In this document: positions 20,058 to 28,419 of the stretch, one piece after another | How positions within the stretch are numbered: position 1 is the stretch's first letter | How the letters are laid out: the number at the start of each line of letters is the position of its first letter | Origin: Halalkalibacter oceani | GTDB taxonomy: Bacteria; Bacillota; Bacilli; Bacillales; Bacillaceae_D | Assembly: GCF_023715605.1 (NCBI RefSeq) | Contig: NZ_JAMBOL010000006.1 | Location: 62,001-126,000, forward strand | Direction: 5' to 3' | Length of the DNA: 64,000 nucleotides | Program-made: the position numbers and the translations under genes | The notes under the pieces: model-generated | The model's input: the letters and a program-made list of their open reading frames with translations, nothing else | What the model was told of the DNA's origin: nothing | The model's database searches: none

Positions 20058-21746
20058 ATGACAGCAAACAACTATGAAACGGATGTATTAGTCGTCGGAT
20101 CAGGGGCGGCCGGGATGATGGCCGCCCGGGCTGCGGCGGATGAAGGAGCGAATGTCATCATTGCTGACAAAAGCTTGATTGGACGGGGCGGAGCAACAAT
20201 TATTGCCCAAATGACGGTCGCTGTCGCTTTAGGTGAAGCCGAAGAGGACAGCACCGAGCTTCATTTTGAAGATACGATGGTCGGAAGCCGTGGCTTAGGC
20301 GACGCTGAAATTATTAGGGCGATTGTTGAAAGAGGACCTGAAGTGATCAATGAGGTTGAAGGTTACGGGGTGAAATGGGCGCGAACGGAGGATGGTAAAC
20401 GGTCTCAGGTTGTATCTCCCGGTCATTCGAAGCGCCGCTGTGTCTATGTCGATATTTTAAATACGGGCGGTGCAACGGCAAACGGCTTAAAGCGCGCGAT
20501 TTGGAAAGATGAAAAGATTACCCGGCTGAAAAATGTCATGATTACCCGCCTGGTGAAACACGAAGGGCGCGTCGTCGGGGCCGTTGGCTTTTCAATGGAG
20601 GATATGGTGCCAATCAGCATTTCTGCTTCACAGGTCATTTTGGCGACAGGTGGACTGACAGAAGTGTACGAGCGCAACAGTGCGTCATCGAATATGACCG
20701 GGGACGGCTTTATTTTAGCGGCAGAAGCCGGCGGTGAATTGCGCGACATGGAAATGGTGCAGTTTTTCCCGATCGCTCATCTGTTTCCTCCATTAGTCGG
20801 AATTGACCCGATTATGTGGGACCCATTCCGCTATAAGCTTGGTGGAAGGCTGTTAAATGGCGAGCATGAGGAATTTATGCAGCGCTACAATGGAGAAGTA
20901 GCCGGGAAGTACACGGCGACGAGAGATTTAACAAGCTATGCGATTTTTAAAGAGGTTGAGGCCGGACGAGGCTCAGAGCATGGCGGCGCTTACCTTGATT
21001 TCCGAATGGTTCCGGAGGACAAGCTGAAAGAAGGCTTCGGGCCGGTGATCGATATTTTGAAGTCGCAGGGCGTTGATTTGACGAAGCAAATGGTTGAAGT
21101 TGCGCCAATGGCCCATTTTATGCTCGGGGGCGTTAAAGTGGATAAGGCGATGAAAACAACTGTGCCGAATTTGCTTGCCTGTGGCGAACTGATTTATGGC
21201 ATGCACGGGGCGAACCGGCTGTCCGGCAACGCGATTACAGAAGCGCTTGTGACGGGAAGAATTGCCGGGGAAACAGCGGCAAAGGACTTGCAGCAGCGTG
21301 AGGATGAGATTGTAAAGAAAGAATTGGAACAGGAATGGGCGCAGCTTCAGGCGTTCTGGTATCCGGAGAAAGTGGAAAAGGACGAGGACTCGATTCTTGG
21401 GCTGAGACGAAAAATCCAGAAAATTCTTTGGAAAGGTTCCGGTCCGTTAAGAACGGAAGGGGAGCTTCAGCAGGCACTTGGCGAAATTGAGCAGGTGGAA
21501 GCCGAAGTAAAAGAAGTGGCGCTTGCACCGCAAGACAGCTATGCACTTTCGCTGGTGGAAAAGATCGAAGCGGTCAATATGGCCCGTTTAGGGAAGGCGA
21601 TCATTCAAGGAGCGATCGAACGTAAGGAAACACGGGGCGCTCACGTCAGACTTGACTATCCGGAGCAGCTTGAGAAAGCGTACAGCTCGTTATTTACGCT
21701 TAATGAGGCAGGAGAATGGACGTTCAATAAAGTGGAGATGGAATAA
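20058..21746 (+). CDS. Fumarate reductase/succinate dehydrogenase-type flavoprotein
   Basis: This 562-residue flavoprotein has the N-terminal FAD-binding Rossmann motif GSGAAGMMAARAAA and the C-terminal HGANRLSGNAITEALV seal of the SdhA/FrdA/AprA/NadB family. A His in APMAHFMLGG matches the conserved substrate-site region. The position of the flavin-linking His of SdhA is absent (GRGGATIIAQ), so FAD is probably held non-covalently, as in NadB or AprA. The gene is not accompanied by a full SdhB or a membrane anchor, so it is not a respiratory complex II. In this operon it probably reduces or oxidises a C-C bond of a ring intermediate. GTG 20055 is an alternative start; GGAGG is at 20043-20047. 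Confidence 0.85.
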   Translation: MTANNYETDVLVVGSGAAGMMAARAAADEGANVIIADKSLIGRGGATIIAQMTVAVALGEAEEDSTELHFEDTMVGSRGLGDAEIIRAIVERGPEVINEVEGYGVKWARTEDGKRSQVVSPGHSKRRCVYVDILNTGGATANGLKRAIWKDEKITRLKNVMITRLVKHEGRVVGAVGFSMEDMVPISISASQVILATGGLTEVYERNSASSNMTGDGFILAAEAGGELRDMEMVQFFPIAHLFPPLVGIDPIMWDPFRYKLGGRLLNGEHEEFMQRYNGEVAGKYTATRDLTSYAIFKEVEAGRGSEHGGAYLDFRMVPEDKLKEGFGPVIDILKSQGVDLTKQMVEVAPMAHFMLGGVKVDKAMKTTVPNLLACGELIYGMHGANRLSGNAITEALVTGRIAGETAAKDLQQREDEIVKKELEQEWAQLQAFWYPEKVEKDEDSILGLRRKIQKILWKGSGPLRTEGELQQALGEIEQVEAEVKEVALAPQDSYALSLVEKIEAVNMARLGKAIIQGAIERKETRGAHVRLDYPEQLEKAYSSLFTLNEAGEWTFNKVEME

Positions 21747-21762
21747 AAGGAGGAAGGTACAT

Positions 21763-22074
21763 ATGGCAGAGATTACATTGCACATCACTCGCGGAAGCGA
21801 AAAAGAAGGGAAGCATGAAGAAACGTACCAGGTTCCTTTTGTCGAAGGAATGAGTCTGCTTGATGCCATTTTCTGGATCAGGGAGCATAAGGATCCGACT
21901 TTGGCTGTCCGCTATTCCTGCCGGTCGGCCAACGCCTGCAAAGAGTGTATGGCCGTCGTTGACGGTAAGGCCGGCTACCTGTGCAGCATCCGGGCGGAAG
22001 AAAACAGTGAACAAAAAATCGAACCTTTAGCCGCGCGACCTTGGGTGAAGGATTTAACGACAGCAATCGAATAG
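21763..22074 (+). CDS. Small [2Fe-2S] protein like the SdhB N-terminal domain
   Basis: This 103-residue protein resembles only the N-terminal ferredoxin-like domain of SdhB/FrdB. The cluster ligands are C-x5-C-x2-C-x11-C (YSCRSANACKEC and GYLC). The usual C-terminal domain with [4Fe-4S] and [3Fe-4S] clusters is missing. It begins 16 bases after the flavoprotein and most likely carries electrons to or from it. ATG 21763 is preceded by AAAGGAGGAAGG. The longer in-frame start at 21652 lies within the flavoprotein gene and is rejected. Confidence 0.85.
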   Translation: MAEITLHITRGSEKEGKHEETYQVPFVEGMSLLDAIFWIREHKDPTLAVRYSCRSANACKECMAVVDGKAGYLCSIRAEENSEQKIEPLAARPWVKDLTTAIE

Positions 22075-22088
22075 GCGGTGAAGAACGA

Positions 22089-22937
22089 ATGTGGTATCGA
22101 CCGGATAATTTGAAACAAGCGCTTGCGCTTCTTGCTGAGGAGCAGCCGACGATTGTATGTGGAGGAACGGACTTGTTCGTGAATTGGGAAGCAAGAAAGA
22201 AGCAGAGTCCGACCAGGTCGTGGCTTGACATTCAGCATATTCCCGAGCTGCAGCGTCTTGAGCAGACGGCGGAAGGAATTGAAATTGGCGCAGCGGTAAC
22301 GGCGGCGGAACTGTGGCAAAGTCCGGTGACGGAAGGGCTCGCCGCGCTCCGCGAAGCATGTCAAGTCGTCGGCGGCTGGCAAATTCAAAACCGGGCGTCG
22401 ATTGGCGGTAATTTTGCCAATGCGTCACCCGCCGCGGATATGATCGTGCCATTAATCGCCTATGGAGCCGTGTTAACGTTGGCGAGCCGTACTGGCACGA
22501 GAAAAGTCGCAGCTGCTGACTTTGTCACCGGGCCGAAGACAACGGTGCTTCAGGATGATGAAATGATAACGAGTGTTTTTATCCCGCATGAGGTCGTCGG
22601 TGTCCCGCAAACATTTTTGCGGCATGACCAGCGCGGCGGAACGGATATTTCTTTAGTGTCGGTAGCCACGGTTGTAAAAGGAGCGGGCGCAGAGAAGGAA
22701 TGGATCAAGATCGCTGTCGGTGCTGCCAATACAACGGTTGTCGCGTTGAGTAATGACGAGCTGAACGGGACTGAGCTGACCGAAGAAGCGATCGCGGGCA
22801 TTGCCCGGCTCTATGCAAATGAATGTCAGCCGATTTCCGATGTCCGCGCGAGCGCTGAATATCGAAAGGAAATGGTCAAGGTATTCGTCAAAAAAGCATT
22901 GATGAAGCTTACAGCAAAGGCGGGGAGAGAATCATGA
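22089..22937 (+). CDS. Molybdenum hydroxylase FAD subunit (CoxM/NdhF type)
   Basis: The 282-residue protein has both FAD-binding motifs of the medium subunit of xanthine dehydrogenase-family enzymes, IVCGGTDLF and IGGNFANASPAAD. It passes electrons from the [2Fe-2S] subunit to an acceptor. ATG 22089 follows GGCGGTGAAG; the upstream in-frame start at 22041 overlaps the preceding gene. It overlaps the next gene by four bases (ATGA). Confidence 0.92.
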   Translation: MWYRPDNLKQALALLAEEQPTIVCGGTDLFVNWEARKKQSPTRSWLDIQHIPELQRLEQTAEGIEIGAAVTAAELWQSPVTEGLAALREACQVVGGWQIQNRASIGGNFANASPAADMIVPLIAYGAVLTLASRTGTRKVAAADFVTGPKTTVLQDDEMITSVFIPHEVVGVPQTFLRHDQRGGTDISLVSVATVVKGAGAEKEWIKIAVGAANTTVVALSNDELNGTELTEEAIAGIARLYANECQPISDVRASAEYRKEMVKVFVKKALMKLTAKAGRES

Positions 22938-23893
22938 AAAAAACATTAAGTCTTGCCGTTTCAAAAAGCGACCGGACTCAATCCATTATTAGCGGCCAGG
23001 CTGCGCTTGCTGCATATGATCTTGAGCTTAAAAGCACGATGGTCGAGGAAATCTTTGAAAAGCAAGTGTCGGAAGCAAGCTATGATATTGCGGAAATGTC
23101 GCTTGCCTCCTATTTGATCGGTCTTAGCAAAGGTGAAAAGCGGCTGACGGCGATCCCGGTTTTTCTGTCGCGCTCTTTTCGTCATAATGCGATATATGTC
23201 CGTTCCGATGCGCCGTGGCAGCATCCTAGTGAATTGAAAGGGCGCCGCTTCGGGGTGCCTGAATATCAAATGACGGCCGCGGTTTGGGTGCGCGCCTACT
23301 TCCGTCATGAGTGGAATGTCGCGACGGAGGAACTGAACTGGGTGACGTACCGGCCGGAGCGGATTCCTGTCGATACTCCGGCGAAGCAGGCGGAATCGGG
23401 CGATATTTTCAAGGCATTGGTTGATGGTGAGGTCGATGCGATTATGACAGCTAGAAGACCGCCGGCGGAATACTTTTCTCTGACCGGAGAAGGGGGACAA
23501 ATCCGTCGCCTCATTCCTGATGTCTGGACAGTCGAACGTGATTATTACGAGCGCACGGGCATTTTCCCGATTATGCATCTCGTTTCCCTGCGTAAGGAAG
23601 CGGTAGAGAACGATCCTCAGCTGCCAAAGCAGGTCTATGAATTGTTCTTAAAGGAAAAGCAGCAGGCGCAGCTTCGCCTGTTTGAAACGGTGAAAAACGA
23701 AACATCGGCGCCGTTTTTATGGGAAGCTGCCGAAAAGTCAGCCAAGCTGCTTGGCGATGACATCTGGCCTTATGGGTTGAAGCAGAATTGGGCGCAAATT
23801 GAAAGCTTTATGCACTATTTGAAAGAGGACGGGCTTATCTCAAGAACCTTCACGAAGGATGAAGTGTTTGATTCCAGTCTCTTGGACACATAA
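22934..23893 (+). CDS. 4,5-dihydroxyphthalate decarboxylase-like protein
   Basis: The 319-residue protein resembles Pht5-type 4,5-dihydroxyphthalate decarboxylase along its length: SLASYLIGLS, IPVFLSRSFRHNAIYVR and the highly conserved GRRFGVPEYQMTAAVWVR. The fold is that of periplasmic binding proteins, but there is no signal peptide, so it should act in the cytosol. It sits between the FAD and FeS subunits of the hydroxylase and is translationally coupled to the former. A non-oxidative decarboxylation of a hydroxylated ring acid would follow logically from hydroxylation. The real substrate is unknown; a binding or maturation role cannot be excluded. Confidence 0.82.
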   Translation: MKKTLSLAVSKSDRTQSIISGQAALAAYDLELKSTMVEEIFEKQVSEASYDIAEMSLASYLIGLSKGEKRLTAIPVFLSRSFRHNAIYVRSDAPWQHPSELKGRRFGVPEYQMTAAVWVRAYFRHEWNVATEELNWVTYRPERIPVDTPAKQAESGDIFKALVDGEVDAIMTARRPPAEYFSLTGEGGQIRRLIPDVWTVERDYYERTGIFPIMHLVSLRKEAVENDPQLPKQVYELFLKEKQQAQLRLFETVKNETSAPFLWEAAEKSAKLLGDDIWPYGLKQNWAQIESFMHYLKEDGLISRTFTKDEVFDSSLLDT

Positions 23894-23922
23894 GCAGACA
23901 AGGATCATAGAAGGAGGCAACA

Positions 23923-24414
23923 ATGGACAGCAAGCAGAATATAACGCTTCGGATAAATGGACAGGAAAAAAGCTGGAATGGTGATCCAACCCGTCCGCTT
24001 GTCAGTTATATCCGTGAAGAGGCCGGTTTAACAGGAACGAAGATTGGCTGCCAGACGGGAGAGTGCGGGGCCTGTACCGTGATGGTCGACGGCAAACCGA
24101 CGATTTCATGTATTCTCCCGGTCGCTGCTGTAGCAGGGGCGGAAGTGGAAACGATTGAAGGCGTCGCCGAAACGGAAACCTTCCAGCATTTGAGCGAGGC
24201 GATGATGGAGACGGGCGGCGTGCAGTGCGGCTTTTGCACTCCGGGGATTATGATGACCTTATCTGCCTACATCCAAAAGCCTGAACAATTTGCCGGAAAC
24301 GTCCGCGCGGCGTTGAAAAATAATCTATGCCGCTGTACAGGATATCAGAGTATTTTCCAGGCAGTTGAGAAAGTATTGAATAGGGAGGAGAAGGCCCATG
24401 ACCTCCAACGTTAA
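23923..24414 (+). CDS. Molybdenum hydroxylase [2Fe-2S] subunit (CoxS type)
   Basis: The 163-residue protein has a plant-ferredoxin cluster (CQTGECGAC with a later Cys in TISC) and a second C-terminal helical-bundle cluster (CGFC and CRC). This is the complete two-cluster small subunit of the xanthine dehydrogenase/CO dehydrogenase family. ATG 23923 follows AGGAGG. It overlaps the large subunit gene by 17 bases. Confidence 0.95.
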   Translation: MDSKQNITLRINGQEKSWNGDPTRPLVSYIREEAGLTGTKIGCQTGECGACTVMVDGKPTISCILPVAAVAGAEVETIEGVAETETFQHLSEAMMETGGVQCGFCTPGIMMTLSAYIQKPEQFAGNVRAALKNNLCRCTGYQSIFQAVEKVLNREEKAHDLQR

Positions 24415-26629
24415 ATCCCCGCATGCTCATATGAACAAGCTGAGCGGGAAAACAAAATTTATTGAGGATATGAATTTGCCAGGTCAATTGATTGGCGGAA
24501 TATTGCGCAGCCCGCATCCGCATGCCAACATTGTCCGAATCGATACAACAAAGGCGAAAGCGATCGACGGCGTCGTGGCCGTCATCACGGCGGCGGATGT
24601 TCCCCATCCACCATTTGGACCGACGCGCTTTAAAGATTGGAACATTTTAGCCGAGGAACGGGTGCTTTTTATCGGGGATGAAGTCGCGGCAGTCGCAGCA
24701 GAGTCGAAAGCGGCTCTCGAGGCAGCGCTGGAGGCGATTGAAGTTGAATATGAGGTGCTCCCGGCTATTTTTGAAACAGAGGATGCGATGCTGGAAGACG
24801 CCCCTGTTTTGCATAGCAGCGCCCCGGATAATCGGCCGATGCATCTTCAATTGGAGCGCGGCGACGTAAAAGTAGGGAAGGAAAAAGCGGCGGTCGTCCG
24901 TGGCGGAACCTACGTCATCAATCCGATTTATCAAGGACATCTCGAGCCGATCGCTGCGATTGCCAGCTGGTCGGAGGAAGATGGCGTTACGCTGTGGGCC
25001 GGGTCGCATATCCCTTATTTAGCAAGGGAAACGTATGCCGCTGCCTTTGGTTTGCCTGAAGACAAAGTAAGAATCATCATTCCGCCAATCGGAGGCTCAT
25101 TCGGCGCGAAATATGTGTTAAAAATGCATTTGATTGCGTGCGCGTTAAGCAAAGCCGCCGCCCGCCCGGTAAAAATCGTCTTAAATCGTACAGAGGATAT
25201 GATCAGCGCCCATCCGCGTGTCCCGCTCAAGATGGAAGTTGAAATCGGTGCCGATGAAGAGGGGCGTTTTGTGTACAAAGATGCTACGGTCTATGCTAAT
25301 GCAGGAGCGCGCATTTACTGGAGCCCGAACATTGTCGCCACGGCTTGCACGCGGCCGGATGGTGTCTATCATTTCCAGAACGTCCGCGCCGAAGGGCATT
25401 TATGCTATACGAATATAAGCCCAACGACATGTATGCGCGGCTTCGGGAACGCCGAAATGCTGTTTGCCGTTGAAAGCATTATTGATGAACTGGCGGAAGC
25501 GTTGGAAATGGATCCGAGTGAAATCAGAATGAAAAACATCGTCCGTGAAAAGGATGTGACGATTCACGGCTATCAATTGGACAGCTGTAAGCTCGATCAA
25601 TGTATTGAAAAAGTGAAGGAAATCTCGGGCTGGGAGCGGAAGAAAGACCTGCCGCCAAACCGCGGCCTCGGGATGGCGCTTGGAAACCATGTCTCGGGCT
25701 TCCGCGGAATTGATCCGCGCTTTGAAGGCTCAACAGCCGTCATCACATTATCTTCCGCCGGGGAGCTGATCGTCCAGACTGGTGAAATCGAGCTTGGCCA
25801 GGGAATGACGCAAACGTATGCCACTATCGCCGCGAAGGAGCTGGGAATCAGCGCTGATCAAATTCTTGTAAAGTCCGGTGATACGGAGCGGAATCCGTTC
25901 GGTATCGGAACGCTTGCTTCCCGCAGTACGGTCATGGGCGGTAACGCAGTTCACCTTGCCGCGAAGGAAGTAAAGAGAAAAATGCTGGAGCTCGTGAAGG
26001 AGACGACGGGAGAAGATGGCGTTTTCTGTTACGAAGGCATTCAAGTGAATGACCGCGTCCTGACCTTAGAAGAGCTTGCGGCAAGCTATCGCGGGCTGCA
26101 CGCCGGCGACCAGCTCACTGTACGGGCGACGTACAGCCCAGACACGGATCGGCCGGATAAGACGTATTACGGTCATCCATCGCCAAACTATCCGTTTACT
26201 GCCCATGTAGCTGAAGTTGAAGTCGATCCTGATACAGGCCGGGTTAAGCTCGTCGGCTACTGGGCTGTCCACGATTCCGGCACAATTATTAATGAAGTCG
26301 GCGCGAAAAGCCAGGTTTATGGGGCTGTCGCGCAAGGAATCGGCTGGGTGACGATGGAAGAGCTGAAGGTGAAGGAAGGAAGGGTGCAAAATCCGACGAT
26401 CATGGACTATCGGATGCCGGGGGCAGCGGATATACCGCCAATTGAAATTGCCTTTATTGACGGCTCGGATCCGCATGGACCATTCGGCGCTAAATCAGTT
26501 GGTGAAGTCGCGATTGATCCGGTTCCGGGAGCGATTGCCAATGCAATTGCCCAGGCAATTGGAAAGCGGGGCCGGGCATTACCACTAAATCCGGAAGCTG
26601 TTTGGCGTTTGGCTAATGACTATGAATGA
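24398..26629 (+). CDS. Molybdenum hydroxylase large subunit (CoxL/XdhB type)
   Basis: The 743-residue protein is the molybdopterin-binding catalytic subunit of a three-subunit hydroxylase. It has GGSFGAKYVLKMH, MRGFGNAEM in place of the CO-dehydrogenase loop AYxCSFR, GELGQGMTQ-like segment IELGQGMTQTYA, and the near-terminal GAKSVGEVAIDP with the likely catalytic Glu. The lack of AYxCSFR rules out a true CO dehydrogenase. Enzymes of this type use water to hydroxylate a ring carbon next to nitrogen (or an aldehyde). Substrate unknown. Its cofactor is probably molybdopterin cytosine dinucleotide, given the MocA-like gene downstream. Confidence 0.93.
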   Translation: MTSNVKSPHAHMNKLSGKTKFIEDMNLPGQLIGGILRSPHPHANIVRIDTTKAKAIDGVVAVITAADVPHPPFGPTRFKDWNILAEERVLFIGDEVAAVAAESKAALEAALEAIEVEYEVLPAIFETEDAMLEDAPVLHSSAPDNRPMHLQLERGDVKVGKEKAAVVRGGTYVINPIYQGHLEPIAAIASWSEEDGVTLWAGSHIPYLARETYAAAFGLPEDKVRIIIPPIGGSFGAKYVLKMHLIACALSKAAARPVKIVLNRTEDMISAHPRVPLKMEVEIGADEEGRFVYKDATVYANAGARIYWSPNIVATACTRPDGVYHFQNVRAEGHLCYTNISPTTCMRGFGNAEMLFAVESIIDELAEALEMDPSEIRMKNIVREKDVTIHGYQLDSCKLDQCIEKVKEISGWERKKDLPPNRGLGMALGNHVSGFRGIDPRFEGSTAVITLSSAGELIVQTGEIELGQGMTQTYATIAAKELGISADQILVKSGDTERNPFGIGTLASRSTVMGGNAVHLAAKEVKRKMLELVKETTGEDGVFCYEGIQVNDRVLTLEELAASYRGLHAGDQLTVRATYSPDTDRPDKTYYGHPSPNYPFTAHVAEVEVDPDTGRVKLVGYWAVHDSGTIINEVGAKSQVYGAVAQGIGWVTMEELKVKEGRVQNPTIMDYRMPGAADIPPIEIAFIDGSDPHGPFGAKSVGEVAIDPVPGAIANAIAQAIGKRGRALPLNPEAVWRLANDYE

Positions 26630-26665
26630 ACGGCTTGTCTTGAATGTGCCGAAATAAGAAAACAG

Positions 26666-26719
26666 GGATGGCCGCTGCGCTAAAAGGGTAGGGATTGATC
26701 ATACCTTGGAGCGGCATCC
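26666..26719 (+). promoter_or_regulatory. Structured RNA element upstream of xdhC
   Basis: GGAT-G-GCCGCT (26666-26676) pairs with AGCGGC-ATCC (26710-26719), a 10-bp stem with one bulge. Inside, AAGGGTA and TACCTT can form a second helix. It sits in the 129-base gap between the large subunit and the XdhC gene, the only long gap in the distal part of the operon. It may tune expression of the maturation genes; I do not match it to a known riboswitch. Confidence 0.4.
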
Positions 26720-26758
26720 TGGCGTCCAAGGGAGAAAACAGAAATCGAAGGTGACGGG

Positions 26759-27805
26759 ATGAGAGATGTTTATCACAAGTTGATTGATGCTTTACATGAA
26801 AACAAACGTGCCGTCCTTGCCACCATTATTGATGTAAAAGGGTCCGCCTACCGTCGTGAAGGAGCCCGGGCCGTCATTGATCCCGGCGGAGAGGTGACCG
26901 GAATGATCAGCGGGGGATGCGTCGAGCCTGATTTAGCTGCTCATGCGCGGGATGTTCTGCAATCAAATCATCCGAAAAAGCTTACGTATGATTTTCGCTG
27001 GTCGGAAGAAGAAGTCTGGGGTCTTGGGGTAGGCTGCAATGGGGTCATTACCGTGCTGCTTCAGCCGTTTGATCCGGTCAATGACCGGCAGGGTGCCAGT
27101 CGGCTGGCTGAGGAGCTTGGCCGGCGGTTAACCGCGGATGAACCGTATTTGTTCACGACCGTTGTGGAATCCGGTGATGAGGATCGTTACCCAGCGGGAA
27201 GTCATTGGCGCACTCCTGCTGGACAAAGCGGGGAAAAGGTCACGGGCTTACAGGAGACAGAGCTGGATGGCGTGGCTGTTACGCTTTTTCATGAATCGGT
27301 CACACCCCGACCGCGGTTGATGATTATCGGCGCCGGGCCTGACGCCGTGCTGTTGGCGAAAGGGGCGTACGAACTCGATTGGCGCGTTTCTGTCGTCGAT
27401 CACCGCGAAGCCTATTTGCAAACATATTTTGACCGGTATGAAACAGTTTTAGTGAGCAGGGGAGACTTTGCTGAACTGCAGCCAGATGCTGCAACCTATT
27501 GTGTCCTGATGACTCATAATCTGGAGCTGGATCAGCTTGCGCTCCATCATTTGCTGCCGCTTTCCTTTCCTTTTCTCGGCGTGCTCGGATCGCGCGGGCG
27601 GATTCGCATGCTGCTCGATGGGGTAAAAGCAAACGGACTGCAAGTTGAAAAGGAATGGCTTGACAAGCTGTATTCACCGGTCGGGTTGGAGATCGGCGCG
27701 TCTTCTCCCCAGGAAATTACCGTCAGTATCCTTAGTGAGCTGATCGCTTTTCAAAATGGAAAGCAAGATCATCCGATTGCCCATATGAGGTGGAGCTATG
27801 AGTGA
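26759..27805 (+). CDS. XdhC/CoxI-family maturation factor
   Basis: The 348-residue protein has the two XdhC domains: the N-terminal part with KGSAYRREGARAVI and MISGGCVE, and a C-terminal Rossmann domain with IIGAGPDAVLLA and GVLGSRGR. XdhC-type proteins bind the molybdenum cofactor, protect it, and help sulfurate and insert it into the hydroxylase. It follows the large-subunit gene and overlaps the cytidylyltransferase gene by eight bases, as expected for a dedicated helper. Confidence 0.92.
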   Translation: MRDVYHKLIDALHENKRAVLATIIDVKGSAYRREGARAVIDPGGEVTGMISGGCVEPDLAAHARDVLQSNHPKKLTYDFRWSEEEVWGLGVGCNGVITVLLQPFDPVNDRQGASRLAEELGRRLTADEPYLFTTVVESGDEDRYPAGSHWRTPAGQSGEKVTGLQETELDGVAVTLFHESVTPRPRLMIIGAGPDAVLLAKGAYELDWRVSVVDHREAYLQTYFDRYETVLVSRGDFAELQPDAATYCVLMTHNLELDQLALHHLLPLSFPFLGVLGSRGRIRMLLDGVKANGLQVEKEWLDKLYSPVGLEIGASSPQEITVSILSELIAFQNGKQDHPIAHMRWSYE

Positions 27806-28418
27806 GAAAAACATTTGGATTATCATTTTAGCGGCCGGTTACTCGCGACGGATGGGGGAGCCGAAGCTGCTTCTCCCACTGCCGGACGGGAAGCCGCTTA
27901 TTACCAGGGTAGCGGGGACCGCCTGCCGGGCGAAGGCAAGTGGCGTCGTGCTTGTCTATAATGCTGACGTGCCCGCCGTCGCTGATGCGGTAGCCGAGTT
28001 TCCGCTTGTCCCTCTCGCCAATGATGAATCGCGGGACGGTATGAGTTCTTCGTTGAAAGCGGGCATTCACTATGTCAAGGAGCGGAACGCCGAAGCGGCG
28101 ATCATATTGCTTGGTGATCAGCCGGATATGGAAGAAGCGGCGCTCGATCAGCTGATTGAGCTTTATGAGAAGCAACGTTATCCGATTATTCAGACGGTCT
28201 ATCGGACAACCCGCTCACATCCGGTTCTTTTTTCAAGAAGCTTTTTTCCGGAGTTGCTTACGGTAACGGGAGATCAGGGGGCGCGGCAGCTTATTCGTCA
28301 GCATCAGGATCAGGTGTTTAGCCTCCATGTAACTGCACAGCTTCCTGAGGATATTGATACAAGAGAGGAGTATCAGTCTTATTTGCAAAGAATACAAAGG
28401 ACAGACGAGGAAGGCTAA
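27798..28418 (+). CDS. MocA-like molybdenum cofactor cytidylyltransferase
   Basis: The 206-residue protein starts with the nucleotidyltransferase motif LAAGYSRRMGEPKLLLPL and has LLGDQPDM and QGARQLI, typical of MocA/NTP_transf_3 enzymes. These join CMP to molybdopterin, giving the dinucleotide cofactor needed by CoxL-type hydroxylases. Overlap with xdhC supports this role. A specificity for GTP, as in MobA, is less likely in this context. Confidence 0.88.
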   Translation: MSEKNIWIIILAAGYSRRMGEPKLLLPLPDGKPLITRVAGTACRAKASGVVLVYNADVPAVADAVAEFPLVPLANDESRDGMSSSLKAGIHYVKERNAEAAIILLGDQPDMEEAALDQLIELYEKQRYPIIQTVYRTTRSHPVLFSRSFFPELLTVTGDQGARQLIRQHQDQVFSLHVTAQLPEDIDTREEYQSYLQRIQRTDEEG

Positions 28419-28419
28419 T

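Noticed and set aside
20058-22074. Succinate dehydrogenase (complex II)
   Set aside because: No membrane anchor, no full SdhB, and no covalent-flavin His.
22934-23893. A second ABC transporter substrate-binding protein
   Set aside because: No signal peptide or lipobox is present, and the sequence matches the Pht5 decarboxylase family (FGVPEYQMTA).
24398-26629. Annotation as aerobic CO dehydrogenase CoxL
   Set aside because: The AYxCSFR active-site loop is missing (the site reads CMRGFGNAE), and the neighbours fit ring catabolism.
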